This document shows, piece by piece, positions 1 to 6,057 of a stretch of DNA of 8,291 bases. Made by a program: the position numbers and the translations under genes. The notes beneath the pieces are model-generated. The model made no database searches. It had not been told where the DNA came from and saw only the letters and a list, made by a program, of their open reading frames with translations. How positions within the stretch are numbered: position 1 is the stretch's first letter; each line of letters opens with the position of its first letter. This DNA comes from DATLBY01 sp035526665 (GTDB lineage Bacteria > Acidobacteriota > Terriglobia > Bryobacterales > Bryobacteraceae): contig DATLBY010000013.1 of the NCBI GenBank assembly GCA_035526665.1, forward strand, positions 1-8,291, written 5' to 3'.

Positions 1-716
1 TGGCCGCCGTCGGCGAACTGGAGGCTTTGTGTTCCCTGTCCGGATACTCCGCTGAGCACCCCGCCGATCCATTTCCCGAATTCGTGACCGAAGGGCCGCT
101 CTACGCCGCCGAGCGTCTCGCGCATCCCCTGTTGCCCGTGGAAGGCACCGTGGCAAACGATCTTCGCCTGGACGGAAGCAAGCGCCTGCTTCTTGTGAGC
201 GGATCGAATATGTCGGGCAAGAGCACTCTGCTGCGTTCGGTAGGATTGAACGCGGTGCTGGCCTGGGCGGGGGCGCCGGTGCGCGCCAAGAGCTTTCGCA
301 TCTCCCCGCTCAGCATCGGCGCCTCCATGCGCGTGCAGGATTCTCTGCAGGATGGCAAGTCCCGTTTCTATGCCGAGATTACGCGTCTGCGGCAGATCGT
401 CGATTTGGCGGGAAGCGAGTCGCCGCTTCTTTTCCTACTGGATGAACTGCTGAGCGGCACCAATTCGCATGACCGCCTGATTGGGGCCGAGGCGCTGGTG
501 CGCGGCCTGGTGGAAAAGGGAGCTATCGGGCTGGTGACCACGCACGACCTGGCGCTGGCCCACATTGTGGAATCCCTGGGAGATCATGCCGCGAACGTCC
601 ATTTTGAAGACCATCTGGAGAATGGGCGGATCGCCTTCGACTATCGTATGCGGCCGGGCATTGTCGAAAAAAGCAACGCGATTGAGCTCATGCGCTCGGT
701 TGGCCTCGACGTATAG
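1..716 (+). CDS. MutS-family ATPase, C-terminal part (5' end cut by window)
   Basis: The open frame runs from base 3 to the TAG at 714-716 with no start inside the window. A TTG at base 27 is simply an internal leucine codon. The Walker A loop GSNMSGKST is encoded at 201-227. The Walker B segment LLFLLDE (426-446) leads into the signature DELLSGTNSHDR. An H-loop histidine (GLVTTHD) is encoded near 543. This order (P-loop, then DE-x-x-SGT, then TTHD) is the ABC-type ATPase of MutS proteins, and the wording LLSGTNSHDR matches the short MutS-like branch rather than canonical mismatch-repair MutS, which I recall as having a GTS/TYDG-type sequence. The chain ends about 55 residues after the H-loop, with no room for the C-terminal helix-turn-helix/dimerisation region of true MutS and no Smr nuclease. 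A role in DNA repair is therefore uncertain. The N-terminal part lies outside the window. Confidence 0.88.
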   Translation, partial: AAVGELEALCSLSGYSAEHPADPFPEFVTEGPLYAAERLAHPLLPVEGTVANDLRLDGSKRLLLVSGSNMSGKSTLLRSVGLNAVLAWAGAPVRAKSFRISPLSIGASMRVQDSLQDGKSRFYAEITRLRQIVDLAGSESPLLFLLDELLSGTNSHDRLIGAEALVRGLVEKGAIGLVTTHDLALAHIVESLGDHAANVHFEDHLENGRIAFDYRMRPGIVEKSNAIELMRSVGLDV

Positions 717-792
717 CGCGTTCACTTGGCTGTAGCAGCACGCCCGATGTGCCGCCGCGAGCCACTTAATTCGACACAGAAGCTCCCCCATC

Positions 793-1041
793 TGGCTTGA
801 TATCACCGCAAGCAAGTAGGATCCGTGGGGGGGGTGATGCAGGTGGATCCGCGTTCACGGAGAGCTAATGCCGGTGAACCACCGGCAGTCCGAGCCGCTC
901 GATGGTATCGCCCTCAAAGTCGAATTCGATCAGGACAGCCAGCTCCTCGCCCATCACCCAGGCATCATGCCTTTTACGCGTCCGGCGCCGGCCCGCACCA
1001 CCTCGAGCTGCACGCCAGCGATCACATGGCATTCGGCTCCC
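793..1041. repeat. direct repeat, left copy (cupin gene end plus 3' flank)
   Basis: This is the left member of a direct repeat whose right member is 4454-4873. The strongly matching part begins at AGAGCTAATGCC (861 here, 4518 in the right copy; offset 3657). A weaker match continues left: TGGCTTGAT (793-801 and 4454-4462) and a block with GG(A/G)TCCGTGGG near 819-829, with small indels. Because homology covers non-coding flank as well as the coding end, the locus was probably duplicated as DNA; two independently acquired family members would be less likely to share it. Confidence 0.75.
865..1041 (-). pseudogene. decayed duplicate of the cupin gene
   Basis: On the minus strand this stretch aligns to the intact cupin gene at 4522-4908. 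Bases 865-971 match 4522-4628 with about 5 mismatches in 107. Bases 972-1041 match 4804-4873 with about 8 mismatches in 70. Relative to the intact gene, 175 bases (4629-4803) are missing at the 971/972 join. This removes codons 36-93 plus one base, so the reading frame shifts and the barrel core with its HAH segment is lost. At the 5' side the match stops at codon 13 (GAEC); immediately upstream the correct frame has a TGA, and the original ATG and ribosome-binding site are absent. The 3' end, encoding GDTIERLG and the final VHRH, and its TAG are retained. A longer open frame on this strand (865-1197) is an artefact of the frameshift. The copy cannot make a working cupin. Confidence 0.85.
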
Positions 1042-1281
1042 CCAATCCCGAATCACCCGATGATGGGCCTCAAGTACGTCGGTAAACGCTGAGCGACAAG
1101 GCACGAGGGGGAGGAGCATGCCGACGAATCGACTACACGACCAAGTGAATTGCTTCGTCGCGGATGGGTTGCCGAAGCGAGCCTTCCGGGCAGACATGAA
1201 TCGAGTCCGGTCCCAACATGCCGGCGGTCTCGTACCCTCGCAGGGATTTCGGTGTCGGGAACGGCCGTCTCAGAACCAACG

Positions 1282-1312
1282 TTGAAAAGCGTCCCCCATG
1301 TGAAGGTATTCT
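1282..1312 (+). promoter_or_regulatory. possible promoter of the kinase gene
   Basis: TTGAAA (1282-1287) is followed after 19 bases by TATTCT (1307-1312), a weak -35/-10 pair. TAATCT at 1317-1322 is another imperfect -10 candidate. Transcription from the first pair would begin about 10 bases before the ATG at 1329, giving a very short leader. This fits with the lack of a Shine-Dalgarno sequence directly before that ATG. The match is weak and the call is tentative. Confidence 0.25.
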
Positions 1313-1328
1313 CCAGTAATCTTTATCT

Positions 1329-3578
1329 ATGGCTGACGGCAGTGTTTCTCACTACCGGATCCTGGAGAAACTTGGTGCGGGCGGCATGGGGGTGGTCTTC
1401 AAAGCCGAGGACCTCACACTCGGCCGCTCGGTGGCACTTAAGTTTCTGCCGGAATCTCTTCGTGAGGATCCGACATCTCTCCTGCGATTTCAGCACGAAG
1501 CGCGGGCTGCCTCCGCCCTGAATCACCCCAACATCTGCACCATTTACGAAGTCGGGGAGCACAACGGCCAGCACTTCATCGCCATGGAACTGCTGGAAGG
1601 CGAGACGCTGGCAGGCCGCATCAAACGGAAGTGCCTGCCTGTCAGAGACGCTGCCGGAGTGGCACTGGGCATACTCGCGGCTCTGCAGGAACTCCACCAG
1701 AAGGGGCTGATTCACCGCGATCTGAAACCCTCAAACGTTTTCCTCACCAGGAATGGCGTCAAGCTCATCGACTTCGGACTCGCCCATCTCACCAGAGCGG
1801 AACCCGAAATGACTGAGACCGAGCTCACCGTCCCCGGGCTGGTGGTTGGAACTCCGAACTACATGTCTCCGGAGCAATTGCTGGGGAAACCGGCCACTCC
1901 CGCTTCGGATCTTTTTGCGGTCGGGACGATGTTGTTTGAGATGTTGAGCGGCAAACCTGCCTTCGCCGGCCGTGCGCGGACGGAAATCTTTCATACAATC
2001 CTGTACGGACAGCCTCCGACCCTGAGCGGCTCGCCAGCCATTGACGCAATCGATCAGATCGTTCACCGCGCAGTGGCGAAGGATCCGCGGGGGCGCTATG
2101 CATCGGCCGATGCGCTGGCGGCGGAGCTGCGTCCGCTGCTAGCAATGGAGGACTTCAACGTCACCCCATGCGTCCGCCTGGTGAGCCGGCTAATCGTGCT
2201 GCCTTTTCGGCTTCTACGGCCGTCGCCGGAAAACGATTTCCTCTCCTTCAGTCTGGCGGATGCAATCGCCAGCTCCTTGTCAGGCCTGGAATCGCTGATT
2301 GTGCGCTCCAGCCTGGCCGCAGCGCGGTTCACCGGCGATTCGAACCCGAAGACAATCGCGGAGGAGGCGGATGTGGACACCATCCTGACCGGCACACTGT
2401 TGGCGTCAGGCGGCCAGTTACGCGTCAGCACGCAACTCGTGGAGGCGCCCTCCGGCACTCTGATCTGGGCCAAGACATCGCAGATTGCGATTCAGGACAT
2501 TTTTCAGTTGCAGGACGAACTCGTGAACCGCATCGTGGAATCGCTTTCGCTCCCGCTGACAGCTCGTGAGCATCGCCGGCTCAAGCGTGACGTACCGGCC
2601 AGCGCGATCGCCTACGAGTTCTATTTGCGCGGCAACCAGTTGTACCACGAGTGGGCCAAAATGAATGTCGCCCGCGGCTTGTACCAGCGTTGCTTGGAAG
2701 AGGATCCGCATTACGCTCCGGCATGGGCCCGGTTGGGCCGGTGTTGCCGGTTGATCGCCAAGTGGAGTGGCCACCCGGATGAAGATCTGGTTGAGGCCAA
2801 GAATGCCTTGGAGCGGGCTCTCCAGCTCAATCCCGATCTTCCGCTGGCTCACTACATTTACGCCCAGTTGGAAGCCGACATTGGCCGCGCACATGATGCC
2901 ATGGTGCGACTGCTGGCACGGGCAGCGATCAATACCAATGATTTGGAGCTCTTTGCCGGCCTCACGCAAGTCTGCCGCTACTGTGGGCTGCTTGAAGCGT
3001 CGCTTGCCGCGCACAAGCAGGCGCGCCAACTCGATCCGCATATCCGCACCAGCGTGGCCCACACCCACTTCATGATGGGCGATTACCTCGGCGTGCTCTC
3101 GACCAGCTCGGGGGGCGACTCCCTCTACATACATCCTCTGGCGCTATGGCATTTGGGCCGGCACGCGGAGGCTTTGGAGATGCTCCGAAAGCACTTGCAG
3201 GACGAATTGGCCCTTCCCCTGATCCGCTTGGCCGGTGCCTCGTTGCTGGCTCTTCTGGAGGGCAGGTCCGACGTCAGCGTGCACGAGGCGGAGCGCTATA
3301 TCGGGAACCGTTTTCGGGATCCGGAAAGCTTATACTACTTCGCACGGCAGTTTGCCTATCTGGGCAAGCACGATCGGGCGTTGCAAATCCTTCAAGAGGT
3401 TATCGAGCTGGGACATGTCTGCTTTCCCGCGATAGCTCGCGACCCCTGGTTCGATCACCTTCGCTCGCACCCGGGATTTACCGGCATTCTCGACACTGTT
3501 GAAAGGCGACATCGCGAGGCCAGTGGTGCTTTTCTGGCTGCCGGCGGCGATCGGATTTTGAGTGTACAATCGTCCTGA
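1329..3578 (+). CDS. Ser/Thr protein kinase with TolB/FlgO-like domain and TPR repeats
   Basis: This 749-residue protein has a complete Hanks-type kinase domain at about residues 8-270. The glycine loop GAGGMGVV begins at 16, the ATP lysine is K38 (VALKFL), the helix-C glutamate is E57, the catalytic loop HRDLKPSN is 129-136 with D131, DFG is 148-150, and the P+1/APE region TPNYMSPEQ lies around 175-183. T162, T164, T167 and T175 are possible activation-loop phosphosites. All key catalytic residues are present, so it should be active. Residues about 287-408 (IVLPFRLL, then DAIASSLS and TGTLLASGGQLRVSTQL) resemble the TolB/FlgO-like domain common after bacterial kinase and cyclase modules. Residues about 425-720 are helical TPR-type repeats (for example ALERALQLNPD and ALQILQEVIELG). 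No transmembrane segment is visible, so it is probably a soluble cytoplasmic signalling scaffold. The ATG is the first codon of the kinase fold; no Shine-Dalgarno precedes it. The substrate is unknown. Confidence 0.93.
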   Translation: MADGSVSHYRILEKLGAGGMGVVFKAEDLTLGRSVALKFLPESLREDPTSLLRFQHEARAASALNHPNICTIYEVGEHNGQHFIAMELLEGETLAGRIKRKCLPVRDAAGVALGILAALQELHQKGLIHRDLKPSNVFLTRNGVKLIDFGLAHLTRAEPEMTETELTVPGLVVGTPNYMSPEQLLGKPATPASDLFAVGTMLFEMLSGKPAFAGRARTEIFHTILYGQPPTLSGSPAIDAIDQIVHRAVAKDPRGRYASADALAAELRPLLAMEDFNVTPCVRLVSRLIVLPFRLLRPSPENDFLSFSLADAIASSLSGLESLIVRSSLAAARFTGDSNPKTIAEEADVDTILTGTLLASGGQLRVSTQLVEAPSGTLIWAKTSQIAIQDIFQLQDELVNRIVESLSLPLTAREHRRLKRDVPASAIAYEFYLRGNQLYHEWAKMNVARGLYQRCLEEDPHYAPAWARLGRCCRLIAKWSGHPDEDLVEAKNALERALQLNPDLPLAHYIYAQLEADIGRAHDAMVRLLARAAINTNDLELFAGLTQVCRYCGLLEASLAAHKQARQLDPHIRTSVAHTHFMMGDYLGVLSTSSGGDSLYIHPLALWHLGRHAEALEMLRKHLQDELALPLIRLAGASLLALLEGRSDVSVHEAERYIGNRFRDPESLYYFARQFAYLGKHDRALQILQEVIELGHVCFPAIARDPWFDHLRSHPGFTGILDTVERRHREASGAFLAAGGDRILSVQSS

Positions 3579-3646
3579 TTCCTGTGCCCTCATTCTTGAA
3601 ATGGCATGGCAGATCCTCTGAATTGATCGGGTAAACTCGAAGGACC

Positions 3647-3652
3647 GGGAGG
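3647..3652 (+). promoter_or_regulatory. ribosome-binding site for the 142-residue protein
   Basis: The purine run GGGAGG lies 7 bases before the ATG at 3660. It supports this start, and this frame over the overlapping frame that opens at a TTG at 3664. Confidence 0.6.
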
Positions 3653-3659
3653 CCGGAGA

Positions 3660-4088
3660 ATGGTTGGGAAGAGATCCAAATCACCAAGGCCCGCGACGTA
3701 CGAAGACGCCACCCTTCTGCTTCGACTGTATGAACTTCGTCGTGATGACAGAATGCGCACAGCCCGCACCTGGTTCACCAGGAATTTTCGTGCCGGCACC
3801 CTGGAGGAATTTGACAAGCTCTGCCCAGGCGGCTCCGAAGAAAATGCCTCCTTTCGGATGGTGGTCAGCTATTGGGAAATGGCGGCTTCCTTTGTCATTC
3901 GCGGGATACTGCACCAGGACCTATTCATGCAGAACTCCAGCGAATTGGGTCTGGTATGGGAACGGGTTCGACGCATCGCGCCGGCCTTACGCGACAACTT
4001 CCAAAACCAGAACCTCTTCGGCAACATCGAGAGAGTTGCCGCCGCGATGGACGAATACAGGCTTCCCGAGTCTGCGTTCGGCGTCTGA
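3660..4088 (+). CDS. uncharacterised 142-residue protein (DUF4760-like?)
   Basis: This small soluble protein is rich in charged and aromatic residues, with no signal peptide, membrane segment or obvious catalytic motif. Two helical regions stand out: residues about 15-50 (LLLRLYELRRDDRMRTAR, then WFTRNF) and 65-115 (SYWEMAASFVIRGILHQDLF, then LGLVWERVRRIAPALRD). The pattern of an N-terminal LYELRR helix followed by a YWE-x-A-x-x-x-x-x-GIL-x-x-DL segment and a W-E-R helix recalls uncharacterised proteins of the DUF4760 type; this is an impression from memory. It starts 81 bases after the kinase stop, on the same strand and without an obvious terminator between them, so co-transcription is plausible and it could be a partner or substrate of the kinase. 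That link is positional only. The 193-residue frame overlapping it (3664-4245) has a shadow-like, arginine/proline/alanine-rich composition. Confidence 0.72.
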   Translation: MVGKRSKSPRPATYEDATLLLRLYELRRDDRMRTARTWFTRNFRAGTLEEFDKLCPGGSEENASFRMVVSYWEMAASFVIRGILHQDLFMQNSSELGLVWERVRRIAPALRDNFQNQNLFGNIERVAAAMDEYRLPESAFGV

Positions 4089-4521
4089 GAAACCGTACAT
4101 GCGTTCGGCCGCGCAGGTATTCAGCCAGGCATGCCCCGGCATAGTGCGCGACAGCCCGGGGCGTGGAACCTTGCGGTCGCCGAAGATCGAGAGCCGAGCG
4201 TTCCCGTTGCAGATGTGGGCCCCTCCCGCAGGTTCGGGCGCATAACAACCTCAGTGGTGAGCTCTGGCCGGCCACCGAGTAGGTCCTCGCTGACGGCGTA
4301 GCGTTTACCGAAGGTCCGGCAGGGTCGACAGCTCTCGGCCGCGTATCCTGCAAGCAAGTCAGGACTTTACAATGCCCGTCCCGCGAACTGGCTTCAGCCG
4401 GGCGCGTGAGATCGGCACCGAGGGCTCAAACGGCAGTTTTGCCACCTTGTTTATGGCTTGATGTTCCGCGAGCGGGCAGGGTCCGTGGGCCTGACCCGGG
4501 TAAACATGACGTTACCGAGAG
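4089..4521. other. 433-base convergent intergenic gap
   Basis: The gap separates the plus-strand small gene from the minus-strand cupin gene. The open frames crossing it have low-quality, arginine/proline/glycine-rich translations with no known motif. Small inverted repeats exist (ATGCC/GGCAT at 4131-4142; TCCTG/CAGGA at 4346-4364), but none is a convincing bidirectional terminator, since stems are about 5 base pairs and T-tracts are absent or short. The right end (4454-4521) belongs to the direct-repeat unit shared with 793-864. Confidence 0.55.
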
Positions 4522-4873
4522 CTAATGCCGGTGAACCGCCGGCATTCCGAGCCGCTCGATGGTATCGCCCTCAAAATCGAATTCGATCAGGACAGCCGAC
4601 TCCTCGCCCATCACCCAGGCATCATGCCCTGGATCGATTGCCACCACTTGCGGAGCGGAAAACTCCAGCACGCAGCCGTCCGCATAGCTGATATGCACCC
4701 GGCCCCGCGCCAGGAATCCTACGTGGGCATGCATGCACAATTCAGTCCCCACAATCGGCTTCATGTGAGTGGACCAGCGGAACCCGGGCGGGTAGACCAC
4801 CCGTTTAACACGTCCGGCACCGGCGCGCACCACGTCGAGCTGCACGCCGCCGATCACACGGCATTCGGCTCCC
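4454..4873. repeat. direct repeat, right copy (intact cupin gene plus 3' flank)
   Basis: This is the full-length partner of the repeat at 793-1041. It contains most of the intact cupin gene and about 68 bases beyond its stop. Compared with it, the left copy lacks 4629-4803. The two copies lie in the same orientation and enclose the kinase gene and the 142-residue gene. Confidence 0.75.
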
Positions 4874-4908
4874 TCAAGGGGAGCTGTAAGGGAATCACTG
4901 GCACTCAT
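4522..4908 (-). CDS. small single-domain cupin protein
   Basis: The protein has 128 residues from an ATG at 4908, preceded 4 bases upstream by the strong ribosome-binding site GAGGAGG. An in-frame TTG at 4944 is a poorer start that would add 12 unlikely residues. The chain is a single cupin beta-barrel. PPGFRWSTHMKPIVGT (residues about 40-55) is followed by CMHAHVGFLARGRVHI (58-73), a turn with ADG, and the second half PGHDAWVMGEESAVLIEFDF (93-112). The RWS-x-H-x-KPIVGT element matches a cupin subgroup I recognise from memory, in which the usual HxH(x3-4)E metal motif is modified; here H48, C58, H60 and H62 are the likely metal candidates. There is no signal peptide, so it should be cytoplasmic. 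It lies 60 bases after the TIM-barrel gene and probably ends that operon. The substrate is unknown; binding of a small molecule or metal is a family-level inference. A degraded copy lies at 865-1041. Confidence 0.85.
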   Translation of the reverse strand: MSASDSLTAPLEGAECRVIGGVQLDVVRAGAGRVKRVVYPPGFRWSTHMKPIVGTELCMHAHVGFLARGRVHISYADGCVLEFSAPQVVAIDPGHDAWVMGEESAVLIEFDFEGDTIERLGMPAVHRH

Positions 4909-4912
4909 GTTG

Positions 4913-4919
4913 CCTCCTC
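4913..4919 (-). promoter_or_regulatory. Shine-Dalgarno site deciding the cupin start
   Basis: On the minus strand the sequence reads GAGGAGG, then 4 bases, then ATG at 4908. It is the strongest ribosome-binding site I found in the window and favours the ATG over the upstream TTG. Confidence 0.75.
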
Positions 4920-4968
4920 GAAATAATTTGCAATCGCACTTCAATTCGCAAGCTTAGCGCCGTTCCAC

Positions 4969-6042
4969 TCACGCGCGCCAGCGAATGCCGAGATCCAACG
5001 TGTTCTTGGCATACGCAATGCTGCGCTCCATATGATCCTGCTGCTGAAACTGGACCGCCGCGCGGAACTGCTCCGGTAGCGGACGATCCTGCAGGTCTTC
5101 GATGACAACCGGTCTTTCATAGGGATGCCCGTTTTTCGCTAGAGCCAGGAATCGGGCCAGGTCGCCCGCGCGAGCCCTCGGATAGGCCTTCCAGAAGCTC
5201 TCCTCCAGATAGGGAATCACGTGCGGAGGACGGCCGGTAATGGGCTTAATATAGACAAAAACATGGGGGCAGAGCTCACGGGCGCGCGCCAGGATCTGCT
5301 GGAAATCGACCACGCCCTCGCCCAGGGGAACCCATTGGACGGCGACGCCCCGCTTGTGCTCGTAGACGATGGAGTCCCGCAGATGCAGAGTGAGCGCATA
5401 CTGCCCCAGCGTTTCGAGAGTCGTCAGCGGGTGTTCCAGGACGAAGACCGGGTTGCCGGTGTCCAAATAAATGCCGACGAAATCCTTGCCGGCCGCCTCA
5501 ATCAGCTGCTTATGCTCCCAGGCCTGTAGATCCTTATGAACCTCGATCGCGATTTTCAGACCGGCATCCATTACCTGAGACCGCACCGTTTGCAGCAGCC
5601 GAACGGCGGTGGCGATATGCTCGTCAATCGATCCGGGCGGCAAGGAAGCGCGGTCTGAAGCCAGCAACGCCCGAACCAGTGGCGAGCCGAGCGCCTTCGC
5701 CCGCACAATCTGCTTCCGCAGAGTTTCCACCGACGCGGGAAATGCCCCGGGAGTTTTCGGCAGGATCGCGCCGCCGCCGGTTTCCAGGTGCAGGCCCAGG
5801 TCGGCCGCCTGCTTTCTTACCTCCGGCCAATGAGAGGGGTCCTGCGCCCGTGGATCCAGTGAGTCCTGCAGAAAAATGGCATCCAGCTTATGGCGCACGG
5901 CGAAATCAAGAAGCTGCTGGTCGTTATACCGGAGCGATCGCAGGCAGTATGTGTTGTATCCCAGCGGCATGGGCGAGCCGGCCGCCCGGAGCGCGCTCAC
6001 GATGGAGGCTGCCGCGCTCCATAAGAAATGGCGCCGATTCAT
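4969..6042 (-). CDS. exported sugar-phosphate isomerase/epimerase-like TIM-barrel protein
   Basis: The protein has 357 residues. The N-terminus MNRRHFLWSAAASIVSAL is a Tat-type signal (RR-x-F-L, then a hydrophobic stretch), with cleavage likely near residues 20-23. The rest is a xylose-isomerase-like TIM barrel (AP-endonuclease-2 superfamily): strand-end motifs include IAIEVH (E167), YLDTGNP (D194), TLHLRD (H220), PLGEGVVDF (E242) and ITGRPP (268-273). E167, D194 and H220 fit three metal ligands of IolI/epimerase-type enzymes, but the expected fourth glutamate appears to be K266, so catalysis is in doubt. The start codon overlaps the sulfatase stop as ATGA, with AAGGAGA 8 bases upstream, so translation is probably coupled. 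The pairing with an exported sulfatase suggests a periplasmic role with carbohydrate-like substrates. The exact reaction cannot be assigned; members of this family are often annotated only as sugar phosphate isomerase/epimerase. Confidence 0.85.
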   Translation of the reverse strand: MNRRHFLWSAAASIVSALRAAGSPMPLGYNTYCLRSLRYNDQQLLDFAVRHKLDAIFLQDSLDPRAQDPSHWPEVRKQAADLGLHLETGGGAILPKTPGAFPASVETLRKQIVRAKALGSPLVRALLASDRASLPPGSIDEHIATAVRLLQTVRSQVMDAGLKIAIEVHKDLQAWEHKQLIEAAGKDFVGIYLDTGNPVFVLEHPLTTLETLGQYALTLHLRDSIVYEHKRGVAVQWVPLGEGVVDFQQILARARELCPHVFVYIKPITGRPPHVIPYLEESFWKAYPRARAGDLARFLALAKNGHPYERPVVIEDLQDRPLPEQFRAAVQFQQQDHMERSIAYAKNTLDLGIRWRA

Positions 6043-6057
6043 ATTCGGGTCTCCTTG
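6039..6057 (-). promoter_or_regulatory. ATGA stop/start overlap with internal Shine-Dalgarno
   Basis: The sulfatase TGA (6041-6039) overlaps the TIM-barrel ATG (6042-6040) by ATGA. AAGGAGA on the minus strand lies about 8 bases upstream, inside the last sulfatase codons. This arrangement is typical of translational coupling and ties expression of the two exported proteins together. Confidence 0.8.

Larger units (their letters stand above)
717..1328. other. 612-base gene-poor gap containing a cupin relic
   Basis: No intact gene can be supported here. Bases 865-1041 are a degraded cupin copy, and 793-864 match the 3' flank of the live cupin gene less strongly. Bases 717-792 and 1042-1300 show no recognisable coding signature. 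A 55-codon frame at 1118-1285 begins with ATG behind a purine-rich stretch, but the GGAGG-like element sits only about 3 bases from the ATG and the product resembles nothing I know. The last 50 bases probably hold the kinase promoter. I see no convincing terminator for the MutS-like gene. Confidence 0.6.

Noticed and set aside
865..1197. A 110-residue open frame on the minus strand upstream of the kinase
   Set aside because: Only its last part matches the cupin. The rest is read in a shifted frame over the deleted copy and unrelated DNA, so it is a product of the pseudogene frameshift.
1118..1285. A 55-residue plus-strand frame behind a GGAGG-like run
   Set aside because: The spacing to the ATG is too short, the product resembles no known family, and it sits in degraded DNA. 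It is not strong enough to call a gene.
4131..4142. ATGCC/GGCAT hairpin as a terminator
   Set aside because: The stem is only 4-5 base pairs and no T-tract follows.
3664..4245. A 193-residue plus-strand frame overlapping the 142-residue gene
   Set aside because: It begins at a TTG, its composition is shadow-like, and the overlapping frame has a proper ribosome-binding site and a protein-like helical pattern.
1080..4310. 11-base inverted match: CGGTAAACGCT (1080-1090) and AGCGTTTACCG (4300-4310)
   Set aside because: The match does not extend on either side; a chance match of this length cannot be excluded in 8 kb.
4121..4357. Minus-strand frames in the convergent gap
   Set aside because: Arginine/glycine/proline-rich translations without a motif; I could not link them to a transposase or any other known relic.
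4346..4369. TCCTG/CAGGA inverted repeat followed by CTTTAC as a terminator
   Set aside because: The 5-base stem, 9-base loop and three-T tail are too weak, and it lies about 260 bases after the nearest stop.
4909..4944. TTG start that would lengthen the cupin protein by 12 residues
   Set aside because: The ATG at 4908 has a far better ribosome-binding site, which would lie inside the longer version.
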